Source of the DNA: Synechococcus sp. CO36386bin_37
Lineage (GTDB): Bacteria > Cyanobacteriota > Cyanobacteriia > PCC-6307 > Cyanobiaceae
Direction: 5' to 3'
Assembly: GCA_011525445.1 (NCBI GenBank)
Contig: WTGE01000419.1
Location: 1-13,107, forward strand
DNA: 13,107 bases
Part shown: positions 1 to 7,217 of the stretch, one piece after another
Position numbering within the stretch: the first letter of the stretch is position 1
Layout of the letters: each line of letters starts with the position of its first letter
Position numbers and translations under genes: made by a program
Notes under the pieces: generated by a model
What the model was told of the DNA's origin: nothing
The model's input: the letters and a program-made list of their open reading frames with translations, nothing else
Database searches by the model: none

Positions 1-563
1 AGCATGTGGGGCCCTACCCCCTGTTTCAGCCAGGGGCTGATAACACCACAGAGACTCATCAGAGGTTTTATTCCAACCATGAGCGGGTGAAATGGCTTTA
101 TCTGGCCTTGGTCAAGCGAATTATCAAAGATGTGATTGGTGAGTCTTGTTATGTGCAGTCGATTCCTACCTATCGGTTTGGTTTGCCAGGCAATCGTTGG
201 GTGGGAAACTATCACCGTGATTCGGACTTCGGTCATGGACAGTTTGAGCTGAATGCGATTTGTGCCCTTACTTCGATGCATAACAGTGCGGCATTACATG
301 TTGAGCAGAATGCCGGACTTCATGATTTTGAAGCTTTAAATTTAGAACCAGGAGAGGTCATTCTCTTTGACCATATTGATCGCTTACATGGATGTCCATT
401 AAATCGCGAAGGGGTTTCCGTGGCCAGTATTGACTTTCGTTTTGTGCCACAACGGTTTGCTGAAGACGCTTTTTCAAATGCAGCCCTGAGTGTGAATACC
501 GCCACGGCCTTCATTCCAGGCTGTTATTTCACCGAAGAGAGTATTCCGCCTGGGGAAAGCTGA
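1..563 (+). CDS. StrG-like putative Fe(II)/2-oxoglutarate-dependent oxygenase (5' end cut by window edge)
   Basis: This is a probable non-heme iron oxygenase acting on a sugar or glycan precursor in the cytoplasm. Numbering from the GTG at position 6, a His-x-Asp pair (H70, D72) sits in the motif YHRDSDFGH, and a distal His (H128) lies in RLHG. These give the expected facial iron triad. An Arg in the closing SIDFRF strand (R145) is a candidate 2-oxoglutarate ligand. The stretch PTYRFGLPGN before the HxD is what I recall from StrG-type proteins of streptomycin and polysaccharide clusters. The frame is open to the left edge (the codon before the GTG is CAT), so the gene probably begins outside the window, although a GTG start at 6 with 185 aa cannot be excluded. 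The stop overlaps the next start as TGATG, which suggests translational coupling to the RgpF-type gene. The fold assignment is fairly firm, while the substrate is unknown. Confidence 0.72.
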   Translation, partial: HVGPYPLFQPGADNTTETHQRFYSNHERVKWLYLALVKRIIKDVIGESCYVQSIPTYRFGLPGNRWVGNYHRDSDFGHGQFELNAICALTSMHNSAALHVEQNAGLHDFEALNLEPGEVILFDHIDRLHGCPLNREGVSVASIDFRFVPQRFAEDAFSNAALSVNTATAFIPGCYFTEESIPPGES

Positions 564-1621
564 TGGGATTTCGTAGCCGAATCAAGCGCGAGTTGCGAGA
601 TGGTCTCCGTTCAGCTCAGCTTCGTTGGGAGAGGATCCAATCTCCTTATCAAGCTCAGCGTGATAAGGAGCGGATGGCCTCCATCAACGCTCTCGCGAGG
701 GTGAAGGAGCTGACGCTCCCTGAGGGGATCGAAAACGGAAACACCAGATTGGTGTTGTTTTCGCACTATCACCCAAGGGGTTGGTTGCAAGCTTGTATTC
801 GACGTGAACTGGCTGATCTCAGGGAACGGGGATGGAAGGTGTTGCTGCTCACCGATGCCCTCAATCAAGAGGGGCTTGGGTGGTGCAGCAGCAGAGGCAT
901 TGGTTTGATGTTCCGCCGCAATGAGGGGAGAGATTTCGGAGCTTTTCAAGATGGCTGCTTGGCTCTGCAACAGCGAGGGCTCAGTGCTGCGATCGATCGT
1001 TTGATTCTGCTGAATGACAGTGTTTACCCCATCACGGATTTAAGTGGCAGCAGTTGGCCTCGTTTTTTGGAGGATACAGGTGATTGGGTGTTGGGGTTCA
1101 GTGATTCGTTCCAAAATGCTTATCACTTGCAAAGCTATGGTCTGCATTTGCCAGGACCTTTACTGCAGCAACCGTGGTGGGTGTCCTACTGGAGTGGCTA
1201 TCGCGGGTGGGGAGGAATGCGTGTGGCGATCCGAGACGGTGAAATTGGTTTGTCGCAGCTCATGCTCAACCAAGGCGTAGGCCTCAAGGCATTGCATCCT
1301 GTTAGTCATTTAAGGGCTCAGATTGCAAGTGCAGATTTATTAGGGCAACTACAAGAGCATTGTTCAAAAGAGGCCGCCGTTTGGATCCAGCGACAATTGT
1401 TAAAGACTGGATTGAGTTCTTCTAATTTTTACTCGCCTGCCCATTATTGGGCAATCCCTTTGCTACTTGATGGTTGCCCATTTTTAAAACGTTGGTTGCT
1501 GGAAAGCAATGAACAGCAGATGTTGGATCCTTTGCTGGTGGCAGGAGGCTCTTCAACATTCGTCAATCCAGATGAGTTGCCTGATTACTTGCGGCCACCG
1601 GTGATCGGCTTCGCTGGCTAA
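563..1621 (+). CDS. RgpF-like rhamnan synthesis protein F / glycosyltransferase
   Basis: The 352-aa product matches the rhamnan synthesis F (RgpF) family, whose known members build rhamnose-glucose or rhamnan cell-wall polysaccharides as rhamnosyltransferases. Visible family marks are LVLFSHYH at 63-70, RRNEGRDFGA at 118-127, LLNDSVYP at 149-156, and YHLQSYGLH at 187-195. A C-terminal segment, around 289-313 (FYSPAHYWAIPLLLDGCPFL), matches the usual NPTH...PFLKR end. The first 50 residues are basic and probably lie outside the core domain. No signal peptide or membrane segment is seen, so it should work on the cytoplasmic face. The ATG overlaps the preceding stop by one base, so the two are almost certainly co-transcribed. 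The stop TAA is in the loop of a hairpin shared with the convergent permease gene. The family call is good, but rhamnose as the sugar is only inferred. Confidence 0.85.
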   Translation: MGFRSRIKRELRDGLRSAQLRWERIQSPYQAQRDKERMASINALARVKELTLPEGIENGNTRLVLFSHYHPRGWLQACIRRELADLRERGWKVLLLTDALNQEGLGWCSSRGIGLMFRRNEGRDFGAFQDGCLALQQRGLSAAIDRLILLNDSVYPITDLSGSSWPRFLEDTGDWVLGFSDSFQNAYHLQSYGLHLPGPLLQQPWWVSYWSGYRGWGGMRVAIRDGEIGLSQLMLNQGVGLKALHPVSHLRAQIASADLLGQLQEHCSKEAAVWIQRQLLKTGLSSSNFYSPAHYWAIPLLLDGCPFLKRWLLESNEQQMLDPLLVAGGSSTFVNPDELPDYLRPPVIGFAG

Positions 1622-1631
1622 AGCCAGCGAA
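1610..1631. terminator. Hairpin containing both convergent stop codons (possible bidirectional terminator)
   Basis: TTCGCTGGC (1610-1618) and GCCAGCGAA (1623-1631) form a perfect 9-bp stem around a TAAA loop. The TAA of the RgpF-like gene (1619-1621) and the TAG of the minus-strand permease (1620-1618) both fall in or next to the loop. Neither side has a clean T-run directly after the stem. Intrinsic termination is therefore uncertain, and an mRNA 3'-end stabilising role is equally possible. Confidence 0.5.
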
Positions 1632-2385
1632 CAATCTGCATGCGTTTTGTTTCGAGCCGAGCGAGTAATCCAATCACGAGTAAGAGTTGTCCGATCAAAA
1701 CGAATCCTTGAATGCCCCAATGGGGATCACCCAGGAATGGATCACGGGCTAGACGAACCCAGGCATAGAGGGGATTGAGATTGGCAATCCAGCTCAGCGA
1801 TCCAAGACTCTGGCGGAAAAAGAGAATCGGCGATGAGAGAAAGCCAATCTGAAGAAGAACAGGCATCAACTGTTGTAAATCTGCGATGGAGACTGCGATC
1901 GGCGCGATCAGCAGCGTTAGCCAGAGGCAGCCCAGCAGGAGGTTGAGCAGCCCCAGCCAGCCAGCCATCAGCAAGTGCCCCCAGAGCTGAGGCTCCAAAA
2001 AGCCCATGACAAGCAGTACAGCCGTCAGCGCGATGAGACATGTGAGGCTCGTGGTGAGCCATTCCTCCAGTACCACCACGCCGATTGGCAGAGGTTGGTT
2101 CAGCAACCGTTCGCGGGAGCGCTCAAGGAGAGTGCAACTGTTCATCAAGGCCGTGGCCAATGTGTTCCAGCTGACGATTCCTAGCGCGACGTAGACCCAG
2201 TAGGCACTCCAGTCTTCAACTCTGGTGAGTGTGCCGTAGATGGTGCCAAGCACCGACATTGTGAGCAGGGCCGAGAGGCCGATCCAGCTACTGCCAAGCA
2301 AGGTTCGTGCGAATTGCATCCGAATGCGCAGCCATGCTCCATAACTCAGGGCTGGCAGCAGTTTTCGGTAAGCGGAAAGAGGCAT
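1618..2385 (-). CDS. ABC-2 type polysaccharide export permease (Wzm/KpsM-like)
   Basis: The 255-aa integral inner-membrane protein forms the channel half of an ABC exporter for surface polysaccharide. About six hydrophobic segments can be seen, near residues 35-55, 63-82, 112-132, 138-163, 174-192 and 226-243. The stretch IADLQQLMPVLLQIGFLSSP (167-186) and the following NPLYAWVRLARDPFLG (204-219) are the usual late-loop signature of O-antigen and capsule exporters. Length matches the family (about 250-270 aa). The ATG lies 2 nt after the stop of the ATPase fusion gene (TAAAAATG), so the two are co-transcribed and likely a matched pair. The C-terminus ends at a hairpin shared with the convergent gene. 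The specific cargo cannot be read from the sequence. Confidence 0.9.
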   Translation of the reverse strand: MPLSAYRKLLPALSYGAWLRIRMQFARTLLGSSWIGLSALLTMSVLGTIYGTLTRVEDWSAYWVYVALGIVSWNTLATALMNSCTLLERSRERLLNQPLPIGVVVLEEWLTTSLTCLIALTAVLLVMGFLEPQLWGHLLMAGWLGLLNLLLGCLWLTLLIAPIAVSIADLQQLMPVLLQIGFLSSPILFFRQSLGSLSWIANLNPLYAWVRLARDPFLGDPHWGIQGFVLIGQLLLVIGLLARLETKRMQIVRWL

Positions 2386-2387
2386 TT

Positions 2388-4109
2388 TTAGTGCAGTTGA
2401 CCGCGGTAGAGCTGTAAGGCTCGATAGAGGCTGCCGTCGTACCTCAGTCGACCGCGCTCGAAAATGATGCCCCGACTGCAGTATCGCCGTAGGAGATCCT
2501 CAGAGTGTGAGGCGAGTACCAGTGTGCCTGCATTGTTAATGAACGCATCAAGATGGGTGCGGGCTTTTCGTTGAAACCATTGGTCACCCGCTGACAATCC
2601 CTCGTCGAGGGCTAGACCATCTACCTCACGAAATGTGATCAAGGCGAACGATAGCCTGGTGCGCATTCCTAGAGACCAGGTCTTGATCGGGGTCGCCAAA
2701 GCATCGCCAAGTTCTGTGAAGGCCTTGACTTCAGCAAGGTAGTCATTCCAGCTCTGCTGATCAGCGCGATGCAGTTTGTGGGAATACCGCGCGAGCTGCA
2801 GGCCTGTTAGTTCTTGAGAAAAGCCCAGGGATTGATCAATCACCGGTGCCAGAGGAGGGCCTCCGCGGTGTAAGTGGCCGCTGGTGGGGCTGTAAATGCC
2901 ACTAAGCAAACGGAGCAGAGTTGTCTTGCCGCTGCCGTTGTGGCCTAGCAGGCCAATTCTCTCGCCATGACCGATGCTCAGATTGATGTGATCGAGTGCC
3001 AAGCTTCGCAGGCCACTCGGTCCCTGGGAGGGTGTCAAGAGGTGCCGCAGTGAGCGGCGATTGTCACGGCCCCGCAAGTCCACGCAGACCTGATTCAGTT
3101 TTACGTAGTCAGGCCCAGATCGATTGTCATCCTGTTGTTCAAGTGAACTCAGCTGGGCTTCACCCAGCAGGCCCATGCTTTCTTTCCCACGCCGCTCCTG
3201 GGCAAGAGCGCGGCCCAGTTGATCACGACGTCGTGCCTCTAGCACCAGTAAGTGCTGACTAAGGGCTGGAGTGTGATCCAGCAAAGTGATCACAGGTTCG
3301 AGAGCGTGGTCTGGCACTGAACCCAAATCCTGTGCCTGATTGAGTGCTAAGTAGAAGTTTCGAGCCAGCTTGAGCCACCGATCTGGCACACCGGACAGCG
3401 CAGCGGGGACCTGAGGCAGCTTTCGAATGGAAAGGGGTGACTTCGGTTCCAGTTGTATGTTCAGTCCTTGTTGTTTCCAGAGCAGGAGGGCTGCATTGAG
3501 CTCTTGCTGAGGGTTGCGGATGAGTCGTTCGAAGCTGACCAATGGCCAACTGCCCACAGCTGTTTCAAGGTTGCGGGCTTGTACGAGTTCAAGGTTGTGG
3601 CGAAGCCATAGGGCTAGTGCTTTCAGGGGCTGCATGTCGTCGCGATGGCCGATTGAGGCAACCACAGCGGAAGGCTCGCGGACGATGGCGATCCCAAAAC
3701 GAAGCCATGGGGCTCCCATCGCTTGGCTGAGCCGAGGGAGGGTTCGGCAGAGACGAGGATCTTTGAGAGCCAGAGGTGTGGTCCCACCTGGATCACACCA
3801 GTGATGCAACAGCCTTTGAGATTCCCGTTCCAAGCCTGGTTCACGGTCCCGGTCCGCTGGTTCGCTTTGGAGGTGCAATGGCCAACTTGCATCCCAGGCG
3901 GCCCCTGCAGCAGCGAGCCAGGCGTCGTTGAGGGCAACTAGATCAGCGGATTCCTGAAAACCGGCTGGATTATCCGCGGCTGGTGGCAGAAGGTTGGGTG
4001 GAAGATCAACGCCATAGTGATGGAGGGCGCGAACGCAGAACGACGTACCGCTCCGGTGCATGCCAAGTACCCACAGGGGAGAATGTTTTGGAGGTGGTGT
4101 GGGTGCCAA
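2388..4109 (-). CDS. Sulfotransferase domain fused to Wzt/KpsT-type ABC transporter ATPase
   Basis: This 573-aa protein has two complete P-loop domains. Residues 1 to about 290 match the 'MHRSGTS' sulfotransferase group: the 5'-phosphosulfate loop GMHRSGTS (16-23), DNPAGFQE (46-53), LKDPRLCRTLP (115-125), and the 3'-phosphate motif VREPSAVVASI (143-153). A charged linker (about 290-335) leads to an ABC ATPase with Walker A GHNGSGKT (389-396), SLGFSQELTG (427-436), signature SLGMR (479-483), Walker B ending in LDE (501-503), SAGD (506-509) and H-loop His535. These are typical of the polysaccharide/teichoic-acid exporter subclass. It ends after the ATPase without the C-terminal carbohydrate-binding domain some Wzt proteins carry. 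The start is TTG. The frame is closed by a stop 30 nt upstream and holds no ATG or GTG before the P-loop. It lies 2 nt upstream of its permease. The domain calls are firm, but sulfating activity is inferred. Confidence 0.9.
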   Translation of the reverse strand: MAPTPPPKHSPLWVLGMHRSGTSFCVRALHHYGVDLPPNLLPPAADNPAGFQESADLVALNDAWLAAAGAAWDASWPLHLQSEPADRDREPGLERESQRLLHHWCDPGGTTPLALKDPRLCRTLPRLSQAMGAPWLRFGIAIVREPSAVVASIGHRDDMQPLKALALWLRHNLELVQARNLETAVGSWPLVSFERLIRNPQQELNAALLLWKQQGLNIQLEPKSPLSIRKLPQVPAALSGVPDRWLKLARNFYLALNQAQDLGSVPDHALEPVITLLDHTPALSQHLLVLEARRRDQLGRALAQERRGKESMGLLGEAQLSSLEQQDDNRSGPDYVKLNQVCVDLRGRDNRRSLRHLLTPSQGPSGLRSLALDHINLSIGHGERIGLLGHNGSGKTTLLRLLSGIYSPTSGHLHRGGPPLAPVIDQSLGFSQELTGLQLARYSHKLHRADQQSWNDYLAEVKAFTELGDALATPIKTWSLGMRTRLSFALITFREVDGLALDEGLSAGDQWFQRKARTHLDAFINNAGTLVLASHSEDLLRRYCSRGIIFERGRLRYDGSLYRALQLYRGQLH

Positions 4110-4164
4110 CCGTGGTGGAGGTGAAGTGAATTCGAACTTTTATTTTCCTCTAAAATTGCTGCCG

Positions 4165-4432
4165 GTGACCACGAACGGGTTCAATCTTGGATGGTTGACC
4201 CCAACGATCGCCGTCCGCGATGGTGAAATGAGCGATGGACTCCCCTTTGGGTACAGCAGCCGCGGGGATTGGTTCGTCGATCCAGACGAAGTTAATGCGT
4301 CTAATTTCACTCCATGATCATTGGCCTGCACCAGATGCATTGATTCGTACTAACGTTTTGGCAATCCAGCGCAATGAATTGTGCATGGCTGTTCAGACGG
4401 TCAACAACAAACCCAGGACTGCTGTGGATTAA
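4165..4432 (+). pseudogene. Frame-disrupted relic of a small hypothetical gene (possible DUF1651-like)
   Basis: Two protein-like stretches follow one another in different frames. The first, ending in TGA at 4315-4317, includes SSRGDWFVDPDEV. The second, ending in TAA at 4430-4432, includes MRLISLHDHWPAPDALIRTN and then AIQRNELCMAVQTVNN. Joined near 4290 by a single-base frame change they read as one small protein. From memory this resembles short marine-cyanobacterial proteins of the DUF1651 type (a 'RTxxxxxRNEAC..W' tail). That resemblance is a recollection and has not been checked. The left end is unclear. An in-frame GTG at 4126 has a GGAGG at 4117-4121, and another GTG is at 4165. It could instead be two chance frames. 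Confidence 0.4.
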
Positions 4433-4697
4433 AAAATTAACTGTGATGAGGTTTAACTTGCAGTGCTCCCTTCGGATCGAAGAACTAAACATCGATTTCG
4501 ATCGTGTAAGGACATTCTGTGGTCTATATTGATACTGTGTGAGAGTGGAGATTTGAAGAATATCAAATAAAAATTAAATATTTATTATGCATGAATTAAT
4601 GAAGCGTGTATAGGTTGAAGTGAGATAGCATGAACCAGTGATTTTAGCGGAGTTGATTAACTTCAAACTTATGAAACTTTTCGGTACGCATTTAAAT
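4433..4697. other. AT-rich intergenic stretch with a 7-bp inverted repeat
   Basis: No credible coding frame is seen here on either strand. The sequence becomes strongly AT-rich from about 4555 to 4600. GATCGAA (4475-4481) and TTCGATC (4497-4503) form a 7-bp inverted repeat with a 15-nt spacer. The promoter of the minus-strand export module must lie here or in the relic region to its left, since the next upstream gene ends in a strong terminator. I could not pick a convincing -35/-10 pair. Confidence 0.4.
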
Positions 4698-4741
4698 ATC
4701 ACAAAAAAATCGACCCGAATTTGGATCGATTTATTTGTGAT
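4698..4741 (-). terminator. Rho-independent terminator of the RTX-like gene
   Basis: Read on the minus strand, AATCGATCC (4731-4723), a six-base loop AAATTC, and GGGTCGATT (4716-4708) form a 9-bp stem with one G-U pair. A run of T follows at once, with seven T in a row at 4709-4703. The AT-rich flanks extend the stem outward to 4698/4741 with one mismatch. It sits about 20 nt after the stop codon of the minus-strand RTX-like gene, which is the right orientation and distance. Confidence 0.85.
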
Positions 4742-4760
4742 TACATTATCGATTTAATGA

Positions 4761-5633
4761 TCAAACAAATGTGACGTCGTCATCATCAATTGTTTCGCCA
4801 TTAGACTTGATTGTGGTCGTACCTGACGGATCACCAGAAAGCGTGATCGTAATTTCATTGGTCCCCAATCCAGTGATTTCGATATTGTCTGCAATATCAT
4901 CGGCAACGTCGATCAAGATTTGATCGTCTCCAAGCTCATCAAAATCAGTGATAGTTTTGGTGAAATCACCTTGAAGTTGATCAACCGTCAGATAAAGAGT
5001 GTCATCTCCTTCGCCAAGAGAGCCAAAGTCGTTACCAGGGCCTGTACGAAGAACATCATCGCCAGCTCCGAGTTTGAAGGTGTCGTCACCGACACCAAGA
5101 CGAACGAAGTCAGCTTTATCGCTACCCTCAACGCTGTCATCTGCAGCGCCAGTATTCACGTAGTAAGCAAAAGGCCCGTTTTCTCCAGGTGGCAAGTTGT
5201 CTGCGATGGTTCCTGAATCACCAGGAACACCATCGCCAATGGTTTGAAGATCTAAATTGACTGACTGACCATCAGTAATGGCGTCACTGAGATTAACGGT
5301 GACGGTACCTTGATAGTTGTCAGCAACTTGGAAGCTTGTTCCGGATGCGTTGATGATGTCACCGTTAGCGTCTAAGGCATTTCCGATGGTGACTGGAGCT
5401 GCTGGAGCAACTCCATCTTCTCCTGATTGATCTTGGAAACCGGAGACAAGAATGTCTCCGCCTTGTAAGCCAGAACCGATCTGAGTAGGCCCAATGGGTA
5501 CAAGCTCAACTGAATTTCCAGTACCGGGGGCAACAATTACAGGTCCTGAAACGACTTGAAGCTGATCATTTTCTTCAATGACCTGAGCTTCGTCTGGTGT
5601 AACAGGAGTGACAGGTGGAACAAATACGGACAC
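4761..5633 (-). CDS. RTX-like calcium-binding protein, putative type I secretion substrate
   Basis: The 290-aa acidic protein is probably exported to the cell surface or medium. Four tandem RTX-type nonapeptides are visible at residues 178-213 (RLGVGDDTF, KLGAGDDVL, RTGPGNDFG, SLGEGDDTL). These are the parallel beta-roll units that bind calcium. After them comes ITDFDELGDDQILID (228-242), a common RTX-flanking segment. The N-terminus is Pro/Val-rich without a signal peptide, and the C-terminus is acidic then hydrophobic (DDDDVTFV), both as expected for type I secretion. No secretion ATPase or TolC partner is in the window. The start is GTG at 5633, since no ATG occurs upstream in this frame before the neighbouring gene, and the ribosome site is weak. 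The first 160 residues are low in Cys/Trp and unrecognised. A 102-nt gap separates it from the sulfotransferase gene upstream. Confidence 0.82.
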   Translation of the reverse strand: MSVFVPPVTPVTPDEAQVIEENDQLQVVSGPVIVAPGTGNSVELVPIGPTQIGSGLQGGDILVSGFQDQSGEDGVAPAAPVTIGNALDANGDIINASGTSFQVADNYQGTVTVNLSDAITDGQSVNLDLQTIGDGVPGDSGTIADNLPPGENGPFAYYVNTGAADDSVEGSDKADFVRLGVGDDTFKLGAGDDVLRTGPGNDFGSLGEGDDTLYLTVDQLQGDFTKTITDFDELGDDQILIDVADDIADNIEITGLGTNEITITLSGDPSGTTTIKSNGETIDDDDVTFV

Positions 5634-5728
5634 TTGTCTTTGTAACGGGATGAGCGAAAGATACCAGTGAAGCGATGGCTGTAGTCGATCAGTGGGTGCC
5701 AGTTCGTTAATTATCAGCCTGGGAAATG

Positions 5729-5749
5729 AAAAAATTCAGTCGTGGACTG
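5729..5749 (-). terminator. Weak possible terminator overlapping the TPR-sulfotransferase stop
   Basis: On the minus strand CAGTC-CAC-GACTG (5749-5737) forms a 5-bp stem with a 3-nt loop. It is followed by AA and a run of six T. The stop codon TGA lies at its 3' edge. The stem is short, so termination would be partial at best. If real, it would separate the RTX-like gene from the glycosyltransferase/TPR operon. Confidence 0.3.
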
Positions 5750-7217
5750 GCTTCGCAAATGTCATGGCTTTGAGACATTGGCGATCAAGAAAGGCCCTCA
5801 ACCGTCTCATGAGATCGGTAGGAGCTTGCTGTTTTCTTTCAGGATTCACGTTGACGGCTTTCCACTCATGCATCATTGGGGTTGGATCATGGGGTTGATC
5901 AAGAAATTTGAGCACGCGTCCTAGTTGCCTTGCTGGTGTCTGAAATAGGGATTCGCTAGAGATGATCAACATCTGACTGCTGACATCGATGTGCCGGTTC
6001 CAGTTGTGTAGATGAATGTCGTAGCAACTGTCTTGCACCGCACCAGTGCCGATACGTGGGTGGAGGAGGAGTTGCTCGCGGCTCAAGCCTTCCAGTTGAT
6101 CCAATTCCCGTTCAAGCCAGTCGCTCATAGTGCCCTGCAGGCCTTCCAACCTCTGCAGATGGCGAATCCAGCTCAAAGCGCGCTCTACGGGGTCGCGAAG
6201 AAGAAGAATCGCACGTCCTTTTGGCATCAGCTTCGCAAATCGTTCAGGTGTTTGGCGATGGCTGAAATAATTTGGGGTCGCTTCCCCTCTCAGTATGTTG
6301 GCATCAGGTTTGAATCGGGGAAATTGAGCGCAGTACCACTCACGTCCTAAAGAATAATTACCAGTGAAAAAGTTCAATTCTTTTCTGGGATGACACCACA
6401 ATCCTGGAATATGTTGGAGCCAGCGAAACAAAGAGGTCGTGCCTCCTTTTGGTACACCGATCACCACAAAATCCGGGGGTTTGGGAGATTTGTGCGACGG
6501 GCTTAGATGTTTGTGTCGTGGACCAAGTTCAAGGCGAGATGCTTCACGTGACACTTGAATTGATTGTTGCGTTTTGCCACTCTTCAGTAAATAGTGAGCT
6601 AGAAGCTGTTGAGGGAGGGCACGTTCAGGTTGTTGAACGCAGAGTGCTTGGTAAAAATCAATCAGTTCAGGTAACAACTTTGGCGTGCATCGCGTGAACT
6701 GAAGTTCGTTGTGGATGTGAAACGGTTCAGGATTGCAGTGCAAGGACGCTAAAAACCAGGATGCAGCCTGATCAAATTCACCGCGAGCACGATGCAGCTG
6801 ACCCAAGCGATAAGTAGCGATGGGTAATCCACCCGGTAGGACCAGAGTGTGGATCAGATGTTGTTGCTCCTCATCGTGCAAACCCAAGCTTTTGGCAATA
6901 CAGCTGCGCAAATGCCATGCCTGTGCATCAGCGTTTTGCCACGTCACCAACTCGAGGCAGGATTTTGCGAGTTTCGGGCGTCGTTGCCGCAAGAGCCACG
7001 ATGCACAGGCAATTGCGCTGCCTTCTCGTTCGCCATCGGAAATTGCCTTCTTGAGCAGAGGCAAGATCCAGGATTCAATACGATCCCATCGATTGCAACT
7101 CGCTGCTAGGTCCAGGAGCTCTTGAAGTTGCTGATGCTGCAATTGCCCCTGGTGCGCTGCAGCGCGATAGGCGCGCCATTGCACATTCAGCATGCTTTTG
7201 GTTGCAGGTGTTTCCAT
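5736..7217 (-). CDS. TPR-repeat protein with C-terminal sulfotransferase domain
   Basis: The 493-aa protein has an alpha-helical TPR-like N-terminal half (about 1-235, clearest at 131-162, ATYRLGQLHRARGEFDQAASW) and a PAPS-dependent sulfotransferase domain (about 248-475). The 5'-phosphosulfate loop is VIGVPKGGTTSL (252-263), with the canonical Lys257. GEATPNYF lies at 311-318, and the 3'-phosphate motif LLLRDPVERALSW (338-350) contains R341 and S349. Spacing and motifs match the heparan-sulfate-like/sulfotransfer_1 group, so transfer of sulfate to a glycan is likely. It should be cytoplasmic, as no signal or TM is seen. The ATG at 7217 overlaps the upstream gene by 31 nt. A second ATG at 7193 (residue 9) would reduce the overlap to 7 nt, and the choice is open. 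It is the last gene of a four-gene overlapping run. Confidence 0.9.
   Translation of the reverse strand: METPATKSMLNVQWRAYRAAAHQGQLQHQQLQELLDLAASCNRWDRIESWILPLLKKAISDGEREGSAIACASWLLRQRRPKLAKSCLELVTWQNADAQAWHLRSCIAKSLGLHDEEQQHLIHTLVLPGGLPIATYRLGQLHRARGEFDQAASWFLASLHCNPEPFHIHNELQFTRCTPKLLPELIDFYQALCVQQPERALPQQLLAHYLLKSGKTQQSIQVSREASRLELGPRHKHLSPSHKSPKPPDFVVIGVPKGGTTSLFRWLQHIPGLWCHPRKELNFFTGNYSLGREWYCAQFPRFKPDANILRGEATPNYFSHRQTPERFAKLMPKGRAILLLRDPVERALSWIRHLQRLEGLQGTMSDWLERELDQLEGLSREQLLLHPRIGTGAVQDSCYDIHLHNWNRHIDVSSQMLIISSESLFQTPARQLGRVLKFLDQPHDPTPMMHEWKAVNVNPERKQQAPTDLMRRLRAFLDRQCLKAMTFAKPVHD

Noticed and set aside
4140..4340. A 66-codon minus-strand open frame in the gap left of the RTX-like gene.
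   Set aside because: It is antisense to the relic peptide on the plus strand, which reads more like protein, and it has no recognisable motif or ribosome site.
4475..4503. Inverted repeat GATCGAA/TTCGATC as a regulator operator or terminator.
   Set aside because: It has no T-run and no clear promoter next to it. It is kept only as a note in the intergenic entry.
5005..5130. Tandem nucleotide repeat in the RTX-like gene considered as a DNA repeat or CRISPR.
   Set aside because: The periodicity is 27 bp and degenerate, fully explained by four RTX nonapeptide codons.
5703..5739. Candidate promoter for the RTX-like gene (GATAAT at 5715-5710 on the minus strand).
   Set aside because: No -35 box at 16-18 bp matches better than half, so it cannot be told from chance in AT-rich sequence.
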